Shown here one piece after another: positions 41,030-50,377 of a stretch of DNA of 64,000 bases. The notes below the pieces were generated by a model, which saw nothing but the letters and a program-made list of their open reading frames with translations, did no database searches and was not told the origin of the DNA. Positions within the stretch are counted from its first letter, which is position 1. Each line of letters starts with the position of its first letter. The translations under genes and the position numbers were made by a program. Source of the stretch: Oscillospiraceae bacterium (GTDB taxonomy: Bacteria > Bacillota > Clostridia > Oscillospirales > Ruminococcaceae); the NCBI GenBank assembly GCA_017427265.1, contig JAFRTG010000021.1:124001-188000 (forward strand), given 5' to 3'.

Positions 41030-41814
41030 GTGCGCAGTCCTTTCAGCTCACGCAGCTTTGCGGATTTGTCCGAGGCACGCATCAGCGTTTCACCGATCAG
41101 CACTGCATCTGCACCGGCCTCGCGGGCGGCCTGAATATCCGCAGCCGTCTGCATTCCGCTCTCGACGACAAACAGCGCATCCGCGGGCGCATATTTCCGC
41201 AGCGCCTGCGCATGGCCGGTATCGACCGTGAAATCCTTCAGATTGCGGTTGTTGACGCCGATGATGCGCGCACCGATTTCCGCGGCTGTTTCGATTTCGG
41301 ATTCGTCATGTGCTTCGACCAGCACCGAAAGTCCGAGCGTATCCGCAATCTGATGGTACTCCGCCAGCTGCGCTTTGTCAAGAATCGCACAGATCAGCAG
41401 AATCGCAGAGGCACCCAGTAGCTTTGCCTCATAGATCATATAGGTGTCAACCGTGAAGTCCTTGCGCAGGCACGGAATCTTCACTGCCGCTGCGATTTCC
41501 TGCAAATAGCGGTCGCTGCCGAGAAAATACTGCGGCTCTGTCAGCACGGAGATGCAGTTTGCGCCTGCTGCTTCATAATCCTTTGCGATTTGCAGATACG
41601 GGAAATCCGGTGCAATCAGTCCCTTTGAGGGCGATGCCTTTTTGCATTCGCAGATGAATGCAATATCGTCAGTTTTCAGCGCCTGCCCGAATGAGAAGCT
41701 GCCCTTCGGCATGGCTTCCGCATCGGCGCGGACGGATGTGAGCGAACGGTGCTTCCGGTTTTCGGCTGTCCGTTCCGCCGCGCACTGTGCCAGTGTATCA
41801 AGAATTGTGTTCAT
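41026..41814 (-). CDS. trpC: Indole-3-glycerol phosphate synthase
   Basis: A 262-residue TIM barrel that closes the indole ring. Key segments are IAFICECKKASPSKGLI (catalytic Lys and Glu), CLRKDFTVDTYMIYEA, VLVEAHDE and IGVNNRNL, with VVESGMQTAADI and LIGETLM at the end. ATG 41814 is used; a GTG at 41823 overlaps the trpGD stop as GTGA and could be the true coupled start, adding three residues. Neither has a strong ribosome site, which points to coupling. Confidence 0.95.
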   Translation of the reverse strand: MNTILDTLAQCAAERTAENRKHRSLTSVRADAEAMPKGSFSFGQALKTDDIAFICECKKASPSKGLIAPDFPYLQIAKDYEAAGANCISVLTEPQYFLGSDRYLQEIAAAVKIPCLRKDFTVDTYMIYEAKLLGASAILLICAILDKAQLAEYHQIADTLGLSVLVEAHDESEIETAAEIGARIIGVNNRNLKDFTVDTGHAQALRKYAPADALFVVESGMQTAADIQAAREAGADAVLIGETLMRASDKSAKLRELKGLRT

Positions 41815-41819
41815 CGCGT

Positions 41820-43520
41820 TCACCGGTTGGATGCTTCGATGAATGCTTCGAGCTGAGTAGCCGCCTTGCCGCTGTCAATCAGCTCGGCAGCGAGCTTGAC
41901 GCCCTCTGCCAGTGTATCGGCTCTGCCGGCAATATACAGTGCCGCACCTGCGTTCATCAGAACGGCATTGCGCTTCGGGCCGCATTCCTCACCGGTCAGG
42001 ATTGCGCGGGTGATTGCTGCATTTTCCTCCGGAGAGCCGCCCTGCAGATCATACTGCCTGCATCGCTCAAAGCCGAAGTCCTCCGGCGCGACTGTATAGG
42101 TCTTGGTCTGTTCGGGATCGAATTCGCAGATCAGCGTTTCTGCGCTCATCGAAATTTCATCCAGACGGTCAAGGCCGTAAACGACCATGCCGCGCTGTAC
42201 GCCGAGGCGCATCAGAACCTCTGCGATCGGATTGACCAGCGAAGCGTCATACACACCGATGACAGCGCGCTTGGCATTGGCCGGATTCGTCAGCGGTCCG
42301 AGAATGTTAAACACGGTGCGCACGCCGAGCTCCTTCCGGATGGCGCCGACATATTTCATGGAGGTGTGATAAAGCTGCGCGAACAGGAAGCACATGCCGA
42401 CCTCGCCGAGCATCGAAGCAGCCTTTTCCGGCTCCTGCTTGATGTTGACGCCGAGCGCTTCGAGGCAGTCTGCCGTGCCGCACTTGGAGGACGCTGCACG
42501 GTTGCCGTGCTTTGCGACCTTTGCGCCGCCTGCTGCTGCTACGATTGCAGACGTTGTGGAGATGTTGAAGCTGCCTGCGTTGTCGCCGCCGGTTCCGACG
42601 ATTTCGACAACATCGTAGTCATGCTCAACCTTCAGTGCGTGCTCGCGCATAGCCGCTGCACAGCCCGTGATCTCGTCAATGGTTTCCGCCTTGGTGCTCT
42701 TGGTGGAGAGCGCTGCCAGAAATGCGGCATTCTGTGTCGGAGTCGTTTCGCCGTTCATGATCTCGTTCATCACGGCATAGGCCTCGGAATAGGTCAGATC
42801 CTGTTTATCGACAATCTTTTTAATTGCATCTGCGATCATTTTGGGTTCCTCCTGTTTTTTCGTTTCTTCGGGATTCTTGTTCGGTTCCGCTTTGATTGCG
42901 GGTGCTGTATCTGCAGCCGGGCGCGCTGCGGGCGCTTCCGGCATCTGTCCGGATGTGCATTGCAGGAAATTCCGGAGCATCTGCTTGCCCTCCGGCGTCA
43001 GGATGGATTCCGGATGGAACTGCAGACCGTAGACCGGATATTCCTTATGCTGCACAGCCATAATCTCGCCGTCGTCAGCTGTTGCGGTGATCCGCAGGCA
43101 GTCCGGCATGGTCTGTGCATCGGCCGCAAGCGAATGGTATCTTGCGACGGGCGTTTTCTCCGGCAGACCTGCAAACAGCGGGCAGTCTGCTGCAAGCGTC
43201 ACGACGGACTGCTTGCCGTGCATCAGCTCTTTTGCGTGGATAATCTTTGCGCCGTATGCCGCACAGATCGCCTGCGAGCCGAGGCAGACGCCGAGTACCG
43301 GAATCTTTGCGCCGAGCTTCTGCACCGCCTCAATGATGATGCCCGCATCCTCCGGACGGCCGGGGCCGGGCGACAGGATAATATGCGACGGGTTCAGCGC
43401 CGCGATTTCTTCAACGGTCATCGCATCGTTGCGGATGACCTTGATATCCTCCGCCAGTTCTCCGAGATACTGGTAGAGGTTGTAGGAAAAGCTGTCATAA
43501 TTATCAATCAGCAGAATCAT
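41820..43520 (-). CDS. trpGD: Fused anthranilate synthase glutaminase/anthranilate phosphoribosyltransferase
   Basis: The 566-residue protein carries two steps of the pathway. Residues 1-190 are the TrpG amidotransferase, with [14 protein letters not shown], nucleophile Cys in GVCLGSQAI and the FHPESI histidine. A flexible P/A/E/K-rich linker follows (about 192-228). Residues 230-566 are TrpD, with [40 protein letters not shown] and GLDRLDE. Fusions of this order occur in E. coli and some clostridia. The TrpG part serves trpE, whose 3' end it overlaps by 17 bases. Confidence 0.96.
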   Translation of the reverse strand: MILLIDNYDSFSYNLYQYLGELAEDIKVIRNDAMTVEEIAALNPSHIILSPGPGRPEDAGIIIEAVQKLGAKIPVLGVCLGSQAICAAYGAKIIHAKELMHGKQSVVTLAADCPLFAGLPEKTPVARYHSLAADAQTMPDCLRITATADDGEIMAVQHKEYPVYGLQFHPESILTPEGKQMLRNFLQCTSGQMPEAPAARPAADTAPAIKAEPNKNPEETKKQEEPKMIADAIKKIVDKQDLTYSEAYAVMNEIMNGETTPTQNAAFLAALSTKSTKAETIDEITGCAAAMREHALKVEHDYDVVEIVGTGGDNAGSFNISTTSAIVAAAGGAKVAKHGNRAASSKCGTADCLEALGVNIKQEPEKAASMLGEVGMCFLFAQLYHTSMKYVGAIRKELGVRTVFNILGPLTNPANAKRAVIGVYDASLVNPIAEVLMRLGVQRGMVVYGLDRLDEISMSAETLICEFDPEQTKTYTVAPEDFGFERCRQYDLQGGSPEENAAITRAILTGEECGPKRNAVLMNAGAALYIAGRADTLAEGVKLAAELIDSGKAATQLEAFIEASNR

Positions 43521-44982
43521 CGTTCAGTTCCTCCGCATCCTTTAATGCACGGACAACCGCCGCCGCTTTGTTCAGGCACTCCTGATATTCCTTTTCCGGA
43601 ACGGAATCCGCGACGATTCCCGCGCCGCTCCGGATATAAACCGTATCCTTTTTGCGGTATGCAAGCCGGATTGCAATGCATGTGTCAATATCGCCCTGGA
43701 AGGACAGATAGCCGACCGCGCCGCCGTAGATGCCGCGCCGGGTGCCTTCCAGCTCACCGATCAGCTGACAAGCACGGATCTTCGGTGCGCCGGAGAGTGT
43801 TCCGGCGGGGAGCACCGCGCCGATCGCATCGAGTCCGTCGCAGTCGTCGCGGATCTCGCCGCGCACGACCGAGCCGATGTGCATGACATGCGAATAGCGC
43901 TCAATGCGGTGCAGCTGTTCGACGGCGACCGTTCCGAATTTGCTGATGCGGCCGAGATCGTTGCGGCCGAGATCGACCAGCATATTGTGCTCTGCAAGCT
44001 CCTTTTCGTCGGCGAGCAGATCGGCTTCAAGCGCCTTATCCTCAGCCTCTGTCTTGCCGCGCGGACGGGTTCCGGCCAGCGGATAGGTATGCAGGACGCC
44101 GTTTTCCAGCTTGACCAGCGTTTCCGGAGAAGCGCCGGCCGCTTCGACATCCGTGCCGGAGAAATAGAACATATACGGCGACGGATTCAGCGTGCGGAGC
44201 ATCCGGTAGGTTTGCAGCAGCGAGCCCTCAAACGGTGCGCTGAATCGGTTGGATAGCACGATCTGGAAGATGTCGCCCTCAAAAATGTGATGCTTTGCGC
44301 GCTCGACCATGCCGCAGTAGGTTTCCTTGTCAAACAGCGGGGTCAGCTCGCCGGTCATGCGGCTGCGCGGTTCTTTGCACGGTGTGCCGTTCCGGATGAG
44401 ATCGGCCATCTGCTCCAGCGCGAGAACGGCTCTGCGGTATTCCGTTTCCGGCTCGCTGAGACGCATATTCACAATGAGAATCAGCTTTTGCCGGAAGTGG
44501 TCAAAGGCAATCACCTTGTCAAACAGCATCAGGTCGAGATCGCAGAAATGGTTCTCGTCGATTGCGGCTGTGCGGACGGACGGCTCCTGATAGCCGAGAT
44601 AATCATAGGAAAAATATCCGACCAAACCGCCGGTAAAGGGCGGCAGACCCGGCAGCTTCGGGCTGCGGTATTTGGCAAGCAGTCTGCGCAGCTCTGCGTC
44701 CGGATGTGCGGTCTTGAGCTCGGCATCTCCGAGCTTCATATGTCCGTCCCGGCAGGAAACGGCGAGCTTCGGGTCATAGCCGAGGAAGGTGTATCTGCCG
44801 TGTGCGTCCGGGCCGGTCACGGATTCCAGCATAAAGCTGTGCGCGGAAACCTGCTTGAGCTTTCGCAGCACCCCGATCGGGGTGACATCGTCTGCAACGA
44901 ACTCGCAGCTGAGCGGCAGAATCTGATAATCGGTTTCCGCCGCAAACCGGCAGGCTTCTTCCTGTGAAAGAGAAATCTTCAT
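43504..44982 (-). CDS. trpE: Anthranilate synthase component I
   Basis: A 492-residue chorismate-utilising enzyme that makes anthranilate from chorismate with ammonia from TrpG. The conserved C-terminal half has [56 protein letters not shown] and [15 protein letters not shown]. The N-terminal half carries [17 protein letters not shown]; the regulatory LLES element is kept as LES, so tryptophan feedback is likely. ATG 44982 has AAAGGAGG about 10 bases upstream. It heads the operon behind a T-box leader. Confidence 0.96.
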   Translation of the reverse strand: MKISLSQEEACRFAAETDYQILPLSCEFVADDVTPIGVLRKLKQVSAHSFMLESVTGPDAHGRYTFLGYDPKLAVSCRDGHMKLGDAELKTAHPDAELRRLLAKYRSPKLPGLPPFTGGLVGYFSYDYLGYQEPSVRTAAIDENHFCDLDLMLFDKVIAFDHFRQKLILIVNMRLSEPETEYRRAVLALEQMADLIRNGTPCKEPRSRMTGELTPLFDKETYCGMVERAKHHIFEGDIFQIVLSNRFSAPFEGSLLQTYRMLRTLNPSPYMFYFSGTDVEAAGASPETLVKLENGVLHTYPLAGTRPRGKTEAEDKALEADLLADEKELAEHNMLVDLGRNDLGRISKFGTVAVEQLHRIERYSHVMHIGSVVRGEIRDDCDGLDAIGAVLPAGTLSGAPKIRACQLIGELEGTRRGIYGGAVGYLSFQGDIDTCIAIRLAYRKKDTVYIRSGAGIVADSVPEKEYQECLNKAAAVVRALKDAEELNDDSAD

Positions 44983-45009
44983 TTTGTGTGCCTCCTTTTT
45001 CCGGGGGCG

Positions 45010-45312
45010 TACAAAAAAGCCCGCCCCCGACTGAACAAAAAATGTACAGTCAAGGACGAGCCTGTGTTTCACAATACTCGCGGTGCCACCTTGATTCACG
45101 GCGCGTCCCGTAACAGAATCTGCCGTGCACTTTTTGCAGGATACCAGCATATCCCTGACAACTGACGTATGTCTGCACGTCGCAGTTTTCCCGGCCTGAA
45201 CCGACCGACTGCGCCCTCAGCGGGCCATTTGCTGTCCTGTTTCCTGTCCGGCTCTCAGCCTCCCGGACTCTCTGTATGGGCATACACAGCTTTATCTCCG
45301 CTTCAACGGTTT
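45010..45312 (-). promoter_or_regulatory. Trp T-box leader
   Basis: On the minus strand the conserved T-box sequence AAGGTGGCACCGCG is at 45079-45092, in the antiterminator. It is followed by a long terminator stem ending GGGCGGGCTTTTTT (about 45013-45061). Stem I upstream contains a TGG triplet (45225-45227) placed as the specifier just before CCCGCTGAGGG, which reads tRNA-Trp. Uncharged tRNA-Trp should stabilise the antiterminator and turn on trpEGDCFBA. Confidence 0.9.
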
Positions 45313-45327
45313 GCTTTGTTACTGCAT

Positions 45328-45356
45328 ATTATACAACGGATAAATGTATTTGTCAA
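45328..45356 (-). promoter_or_regulatory. Sigma-A promoter of the trp operon
   Basis: Minus strand TTGACA, 17-base spacer, TATAAT: perfect consensus upstream of the T-box. Confidence 0.9.
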
Positions 45357-45417
45357 GCACAAAACAAAATATTTTATATTTAACACAAATAAATGCATGT
45401 AAAAAGCGCGTTTTCAG

Positions 45418-45446
45418 TTGCTTTTTCATATTCTGTATGCTATAAT
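45418..45446 (+). promoter_or_regulatory. Sigma-A promoter of the GH8 gene
   Basis: TTGCTT, 17-base spacer ending TATGC, TATAAT; 55 bases before ATG. It diverges from the trp promoter. Confidence 0.75.
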
Positions 45447-45501
45447 AGAAACAGCACTTGTTTTTCCCGGAAAATAAACTGAACAAGGATGGGGATACTT
45501 T

Positions 45502-46962
45502 ATGAAAAAACAAATGATTGCCGCACTGACCGCATTGATGCTCCTGCCCGTATCCGGTCTGCAGATGCCGGTTCAGGCACAGGAAAAAACGCCGCTCAGC
45601 GAGGAGACAATCTCTTATTATGCTGATTGGAAAGAGACCTATCTGCGTCAGAATCCATATGCTGCGGATGAAGCGCAATACTATGTTTTCTACGGCGAGG
45701 AGACCTATGAACAGGCAAAAAAGACCGTTCCTGTAACCGTATCGGAAGCGCACGGCTACGGCATGCTGATCGCTGCACTGATGGCAGATTACGACGATGA
45801 GGCAAAAGAGATCTTTGACGGCATGTACCGTTACTATCTTGCGCATCCGAGCAGCATCGGCCCGCACCTCATGGCTTGGCAGCAGAGTGACAACGGCAAG
45901 GCACTCATTGATACCAACGGCTCCGATTCCGCGACGGACGGCGATCTGGACATCGCCTACGCCTTGCTGCTTGCGGATAAAAGGTGGGGCAGCAGCGGCG
46001 AAATTAACTATAAAAAAGCGGCAGATCTTGTCATCGGCGACATCATGGAATATGAGGTGCATCACCGGATGTGGATTCTGCAGCTCGGCGACTGGGCACA
46101 TGATCCGGATGATGACAAGGCGCCGTCAAATGACGGCAGCGGCCGGACCGAACTGAAGGTGGATGATGATTACGGCCATGCAACACGCTCATCGGATTTC
46201 ATTCTGCAGTATTTTCCCGTGTTTGCGAATGTGACCGGTGATGACCGCTGGATCAATGTCTATAACATGACAAACTACATCATCCAGCAGTGCACCGATT
46301 ATACCAAATCCGGGCTGCTGCCGGATTTCTGCGTAAAGGGGCTGACCGGTGCGTGGAGCGGTGCGCCCGCGGACTTCCTTGAAAGCGAGCACGACGGGGA
46401 TTATTATTACAACGCCTGCCGGACGCCGTGGCGCATCTGCACGGATGCGCTGCTGAATCAGAATGCGCAGGCGCAGGATTATGCAAAGAAGGTCAATACC
46501 TGCATCCGGGAAGCAAGCGGCGGTGATCCGCAGAAAATCTACGCCGGCTATGACCGTGTTTCGGGAAAGCCGATCGAGAACTGGAACGACCTCTGCTTTA
46601 CGGCACCGCTGATGATTTCCGCATCTGTTGCCGGCGATACGGAATTCCACGACGCGATCCGTCAGGAGGTGCTTGACATCGGTGTGGATTCCTATTTCGG
46701 CAACACAATCGCCATGCTCTGCCTCATCACCGACGACGGCGGCTGGCTTGTGCCGGATCTGAACAAGTGTCCCGGCGATGTCGATGCAAGCAACCAGACG
46801 GATATTGCCGATCTGCAATGCATGTATAACTGGCTGATGAAGAATCCGCCGGCATTTGTGCTGAAGGATCCGGAAGCCGGAGACTTAAACGGGGACGGTG
46901 TGATTGATGCCCGTGATCTGACGCTGCTCAGACGGATTCTGCTGCAGAAGGCAGAAGCCTGA
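45502..46962 (+). CDS. Cellulosomal family 8 glycoside hydrolase with dockerin
   Basis: A 486-residue secreted enzyme. It has a signal peptide (MKKQMIAALTALMLLPVSG, cleavage near VQAQ, residue about 30). The GH8 (alpha/alpha)6 domain spans about 35-415, with VSEAHGYGM (catalytic Glu region) and the family signature ATDGDLDIAYALLLAD (about 146-161). The C-terminal dockerin (about 420-482) has two calcium repeats: a degenerate one, GDVDASNQTDIADLQ, and a canonical one, GDLNGDGVIDARDLTLLRR. GH8 enzymes cleave beta-1,4-glucan, xylan or chitosan; which one cannot be told. The dockerin should attach it to a cohesin scaffold. GGATGGGG lies about 8 bases upstream. Confidence 0.92.
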   Translation: MKKQMIAALTALMLLPVSGLQMPVQAQEKTPLSEETISYYADWKETYLRQNPYAADEAQYYVFYGEETYEQAKKTVPVTVSEAHGYGMLIAALMADYDDEAKEIFDGMYRYYLAHPSSIGPHLMAWQQSDNGKALIDTNGSDSATDGDLDIAYALLLADKRWGSSGEINYKKAADLVIGDIMEYEVHHRMWILQLGDWAHDPDDDKAPSNDGSGRTELKVDDDYGHATRSSDFILQYFPVFANVTGDDRWINVYNMTNYIIQQCTDYTKSGLLPDFCVKGLTGAWSGAPADFLESEHDGDYYYNACRTPWRICTDALLNQNAQAQDYAKKVNTCIREASGGDPQKIYAGYDRVSGKPIENWNDLCFTAPLMISASVAGDTEFHDAIRQEVLDIGVDSYFGNTIAMLCLITDDGGWLVPDLNKCPGDVDASNQTDIADLQCMYNWLMKNPPAFVLKDPEAGDLNGDGVIDARDLTLLRRILLQKAEA

Positions 46963-46963
46963 A

Positions 46964-47557
46964 TCACTTTTTCCTGAGATCCTGATACAGCAGGCCGCAT
47001 TCTGTGCAGTACCAGACCAGTCTGCCCGAACGGAACAGCGGCATTGTGACCTGCAGGTTCCATTCCGGATACTGCTTGAACAGCATCACGGTGCTGTCGT
47101 TGAGATAGGCGACAAAGGAAATGTAGTGCGATTTTGTCATCTCATGCGCAGCGGTGAGAAACAGCCCGCCGTCGGTTTCTTCGACCTGCAGCATCTCGTT
47201 TTCCGCTGCCTTACGCGGTACCTCCGCGGTCAGTCTGGCGCCGCAGCAGGTAACTGCCGCTTCTGAGGACGCTGTGATGATATTTCCGCACGCTTTGCAG
47301 ATGTAAAATTTCAGCTTTTTCATATTGCCTTTCTCGCTTTCATTTTTGTTGATTTCTCCGGAGAGCAGCACCTGCATATCCGTGCCGAACACATCGGCCA
47401 GCGCGGAAAGCAGTGCAATATCCGGACAGCCGTTGCCGCGTTCCCATTTGGATACCGCCTTGTCACTGACGCAGAGCCGCTCCGCAAGCTGCTTCTGCGT
47501 CAGATGCATTTCTGTGCGGAGCTGCTTAATCAGTTCTCCAGTTCTGACCTGATCCAT
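46964..47557 (-). CDS. XRE regulator fused to a degenerate desulfoferrodoxin-like domain
   Basis: A 197-residue protein. An XRE helix-turn-helix (MTQKQLAERLCVSDKAVSKW-like; here LTQKQLAERLCVSDKAVSKW, about 19-38) is followed by a desulforedoxin-like cysteine site KFYICKACGNII...CCG (about 82-105). The last 80 residues resemble superoxide reductase: AHEMTKSHYISFVA aligns with AHPMLDNHYIGWI and WYCTECGLLYQ with YAYCNLHGLWK of the protein at 30891. Two of the four iron-binding histidines are missing, so it is more likely a redox or metal sensor than an enzyme. It converges with the GH8 gene with one base between stops. Confidence 0.7.
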   Translation of the reverse strand: MDQVRTGELIKQLRTEMHLTQKQLAERLCVSDKAVSKWERGNGCPDIALLSALADVFGTDMQVLLSGEINKNESEKGNMKKLKFYICKACGNIITASSEAAVTCCGARLTAEVPRKAAENEMLQVEETDGGLFLTAAHEMTKSHYISFVAYLNDSTVMLFKQYPEWNLQVTMPLFRSGRLVWYCTECGLLYQDLRKK

Positions 47558-47784
47558 GATATCACCTCTGATTATATTGCAGTTTTCCGGCAGTCTCCCG
47601 CCGTATCTTCATTATATCCGAAAGCTGCCGCGCCGTCAATCCACGCTCCGTAGACTGCGGTCTTTCTGAATGGTGGGATGAGGCCGGCCGGCATCCCGCA
47701 ATGAGAACAGCCGCCTGACTTTGTATGCAAAACGGTCAGGCGGCTTTGTGTTTCCGGTATTATCACGCAGATGCCGCCTTGCAT
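47558..47784. other. Structured intergenic region
   Basis: No gene is supported. Two strong palindromes are present: GGGATG/CATCCC around GGCCGGCC (47672-47699), and GCCGCCTGAC/GTCAGGCGGC (47711-47745) followed by TTTGTGTTT. No plus-strand gene lies directly upstream, so they could belong to a small RNA or to a dispersed repeat. Confidence 0.4.
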
Positions 47785-47814
47785 TTGACAAAACAAAGCG
47801 GATTGCGTTATAAT
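47785..47814 (+). promoter_or_regulatory. Sigma-A promoter of the second ECF operon
   Basis: TTGACA, 18-base spacer, TATAAT. Confidence 0.75.
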
Positions 47815-47823
47815 AAAAAAATC

Positions 47824-47859
47824 AGATTTTTTCTGTAACGAATCAGCCGGAACGAAGTC
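47824..47859 (+). promoter_or_regulatory. Putative ECF promoter of the second ECF operon
   Basis: AGATTTT at 47824, TGTAAC at 47834, CG at 47853: the same three blocks and the same spacings as at 36551-36580. A purine-rich GAGGAGGAAA ribosome site follows. Confidence 0.45.
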
Positions 47860-47884
47860 TTATAGGCAGAGAGGAGGAAACAGC

Positions 47885-48373
47885 ATGGATGTTGAAGCGC
47901 TTTACAACCAATATTTTCATGATATTCTGCTCTTTCTGCAGTCACTTTCCGGCGATGCTTCGCTTGCCGAGGAATTGACACAGGAGACGTTTTTCAAGGC
48001 ACTGCGGTCTGTGAATCAGTTCCGCGGAGACTGCGATGTGCGCGTCTGGCTCTGTCAGATCGCAAAGAATCTCTGGCTGACCCACTGCAAGCGGCAGAAC
48101 CGCTATACGGGCGAAGAGGTGCCGGAGACACACGCAGATACGGGCGTTTCCGTGGAAGAGCATCTTGCCGATGCGGAACAGGCCATGGCAATCCACCGCA
48201 TTCTGCACGGGATGAAGGAGCCTCAGAAGGAGGTTTTCTCGCTGCGGGTGTTCGGAGAGCTTTCGTTCCGGCAGATCGGCGATTTATTCGGCAAAACGGA
48301 AAGCTGGGCGCGCGTGACGTTTCACCGCGCAAAGCTCATGATTATTGATGCGTTACAGGAGGAATCAAAATGA
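47885..48373 (+). CDS. ECF RNA polymerase sigma factor
   Basis: A 162-residue sigma factor. Region 2 includes AEELTQETFFKALRSVNQF and VRVWLCQIAKNLWL. Region 4 is MKEPQKEVFSLRVFGELSF, then the recognition helix RQIGDLFGKTESWARVTFHR (first 20 residues quoted). The SigW/SigV-type length and the coupled zinc-finger anti-sigma gene fit an envelope-stress ECF. GAGGAGG lies about 8 bases before ATG. It overlaps the anti-sigma gene by ATGA. Signal and regulon are unknown. Confidence 0.88.
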   Translation: MDVEALYNQYFHDILLFLQSLSGDASLAEELTQETFFKALRSVNQFRGDCDVRVWLCQIAKNLWLTHCKRQNRYTGEEVPETHADTGVSVEEHLADAEQAMAIHRILHGMKEPQKEVFSLRVFGELSFRQIGDLFGKTESWARVTFHRAKLMIIDALQEESK

Positions 48374-49020
48374 GTCAGAAGAAATGTGATATGATCCGCG
48401 ATCTGCTGCCGCTCTATGCGGACAGCGTGTGCAGTGAAGAGAGCCGAAAGGCTGTTACCGATCATCTTGCGGAATGTGCGGAATGCCGTGAGATGCTGAA
48501 CAAGATGAACCAGAAGGTTGCGATCTCGGCGGATACGGATATTTCCGCGCTGAAAAAGATTAAACGGCGCATCCGTCTGATTAAGGCTGCGGTCACAGCG
48601 GCTGCACTTCTGCTGCTGTGCGGCGGACTGTTCGGCGGCTATATGTGGGCGGTCACGGACTGCTCAATGGATTACGAAAAATATAACATCGCAGAGGATG
48701 TTCATGTGGAGGAGGATTCCGATGGGACGCTCTGGCTCTGTATGCAGGGCAATGCGTCGGCGCTGTCCTGCTATGTTTATCCGACCATCAGCGATACAAA
48801 CGGCGGCCATATGGGCTATCCGGATCAGCAGTTTGACAAGGAGAAAAAGGCCGGCTACGGCGTGACGCTGAGAATGTTCCGGATTGCCAAGCTGGTGCCG
48901 TGGAAGGTGAATGCATATGAGCAGCGCATTAAGATACGCAATGACCTGCAGTATGTGTTCTATTACGACGATGCAACGAACACTGAGCATGTGCTCTGGG
49001 GCGAAAAGCCGTCTGCATAA
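48370..49020 (+). CDS. Zinc-finger anti-sigma factor (zf-HC2)
   Basis: A 216-residue single-pass membrane protein. The N-terminal anti-sigma domain has the HLAECAECREML zinc motif (about residues 33-44; His-x3-Cys-x2-Cys). A transmembrane helix follows (AAVTAAALLLLCGGLFGGYM, about 74-93). The extracytoplasmic domain (about 95-216) has no family I recognise. Coupling to the sigma gene by ATGA and the domain order are standard for ECF control, in which damage to or binding at the outer domain releases sigma. Confidence 0.85.
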   Translation: MSQKKCDMIRDLLPLYADSVCSEESRKAVTDHLAECAECREMLNKMNQKVAISADTDISALKKIKRRIRLIKAAVTAAALLLLCGGLFGGYMWAVTDCSMDYEKYNIAEDVHVEEDSDGTLWLCMQGNASALSCYVYPTISDTNGGHMGYPDQQFDKEKKAGYGVTLRMFRIAKLVPWKVNAYEQRIKIRNDLQYVFYYDDATNTEHVLWGEKPSA

Positions 49021-49030
49021 CTGCATGAAA

Positions 49031-49074
49031 CCCCCGCCGTCTGTGTAATGCAGGCGGCGGGGGTTGCTTTTTTC
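49031..49074 (+). terminator. Terminator of the second ECF operon
   Basis: CCCCCGCCG...CGGCGGGGG stem followed by TTGCTTTTTT. Its T-tract overlaps the -35 of the next promoter. Confidence 0.85.
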
Positions 49075-49092
49075 ATGCAAATGTGGTATGAT
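49064..49092 (+). promoter_or_regulatory. Sigma-A promoter of the phospholipase-like gene
   Basis: TTGCTT, 17-base spacer, TATGAT, overlapping the preceding terminator. Confidence 0.6.
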
Positions 49093-49174
49093 AGAACCGT
49101 AGTAAACACGGAAAAACAGCTGCCTGAAAACAAAGGTATCGCTGTGCGGTACCGCAAAACTGGAGGCGTCTCTC

Positions 49175-50365
49175 TTGGCAAAATTTGATAAACACCGATA
49201 TCCTTCGGTGCACTGCGGCATTGTCCGTGCGGCACTGATTCTGCTGGAACAGGAAGGGCATCCGGCTGCGGGGCGCTATTCCGCAGGCGATGCGGAAGCG
49301 ATGATCGCGGAGGCTGCCGCGCCCGATCAGATCGGCGACAGACAGCAGGGGCGCGGCCTGCACTATTACTGTGCAGTCAAACCGGACGGTTCCGAGCTGC
49401 CGGTGCATCCGGCGCTGCAGTGTTACAGCAACGGCAAGGGGTCGCATTCGCCCTCGCCGCTGACCATGCTGGATGCGGAATACCGCGCCGCGCTGGCACT
49501 GTACCGCGCCGGCAAATATTACGCGGCGATGAAAAGTCTCTCCCGCGCACTGCATTTTGTTGCGGATATCTGCTGTCCGCCGCACAGCTGCGGGCTGACC
49601 TATTTTTCGCGCTACGGCACCGCACACCGTCGCTATGAGGCGCGTGCGGCAGAGGTGTTCTGGACGGATCACGGCAAGGAGCGTTCGGAATTCACCGCGG
49701 CGTCGGAATGGGCGAAAAAGACTGCGGGCACCGTGCCGTATGAACAGTATACCGATCTGCTGCGCGGCAGCGTACCGGTTTCCGGCGGTGCATGGAAGAC
49801 AAGCAGGTTCACAGATATTTGCAACGATCTTGCGAAAATCAGTGCGGCGGATCTTGGCGCAGTGCTCGGTGATGATGAGGTTGCGCGGGACCGTTCCATC
49901 GAAGAAAGACTGGTGACCTCTATTGCAAACTGTGCGGCGCTGCTTGCGGCATTTGACCGCGATGCTGCGGACAGCAGGCTGCCTGTCTGGAAGGAACGGC
50001 ATCCCTACTGGCTGAAATGCTTCGGGACGGCGTTTGTTGTCTCAAAGGAGCCGCTGTATCTGCAGTTTGAGGACGACGGCGCAGTGACGCTTTCCACGCT
50101 GGAAGGGCGTTATCTGACGGTCGGAAAGTTCGGGCGCGTGCTCCTGACCGATCAGACGACGGGGCAGGTGACGCGGTTCCGCTTCGGGCGTGAGCCGCTG
50201 CTGACGCTCTATCCGGACGGCGATCAGGATCATCTGGTCGCACAGCTCCGCGGTCAGCTGCACAATATTCACAGAATGGCGCACTTGCCGGGTTCGCTGT
50301 TTTTCTCGCAGGTCTCGTTTGTCCTGCTGAATCATCGGCCGGAAAAGGCACGTTTTATTTTCTGA
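49175..50365 (+). CDS. Zinc-dependent phospholipase C-like protein
   Basis: A 396-residue protein. The N-terminal 230 residues carry the zinc-ligand pattern of the bacterial PLC/P1-nuclease fold: an early HCG, then ALHFVADICCPPHSCG (about 125-140) and HRRYE (about 151-155). The remaining 150 residues form an all-beta region (YLTVGKFGRVLLTDQTTGQV and similar strands) that may bind lipid or sugar. No signal peptide is visible, whereas classical zinc PLCs are secreted, so location and substrate are uncertain. The TTG start has GGAGG about 8 bases upstream. A two-component system begins 12 bases downstream. Confidence 0.65.
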   Translation: MAKFDKHRYPSVHCGIVRAALILLEQEGHPAAGRYSAGDAEAMIAEAAAPDQIGDRQQGRGLHYYCAVKPDGSELPVHPALQCYSNGKGSHSPSPLTMLDAEYRAALALYRAGKYYAAMKSLSRALHFVADICCPPHSCGLTYFSRYGTAHRRYEARAAEVFWTDHGKERSEFTAASEWAKKTAGTVPYEQYTDLLRGSVPVSGGAWKTSRFTDICNDLAKISAADLGAVLGDDEVARDRSIEERLVTSIANCAALLAAFDRDAADSRLPVWKERHPYWLKCFGTAFVVSKEPLYLQFEDDGAVTLSTLEGRYLTVGKFGRVLLTDQTTGQVTRFRFGREPLLTLYPDGDQDHLVAQLRGQLHNIHRMAHLPGSLFFSQVSFVLLNHRPEKARFIF

Positions 50366-50377
50366 TTGGGTTTATCT

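Noticed and set aside
41787-43886. 699-codon open frame on the plus strand
   Set aside because: Antisense to trpGD and trpE, which have full family motifs; no ribosome site or domain is seen.
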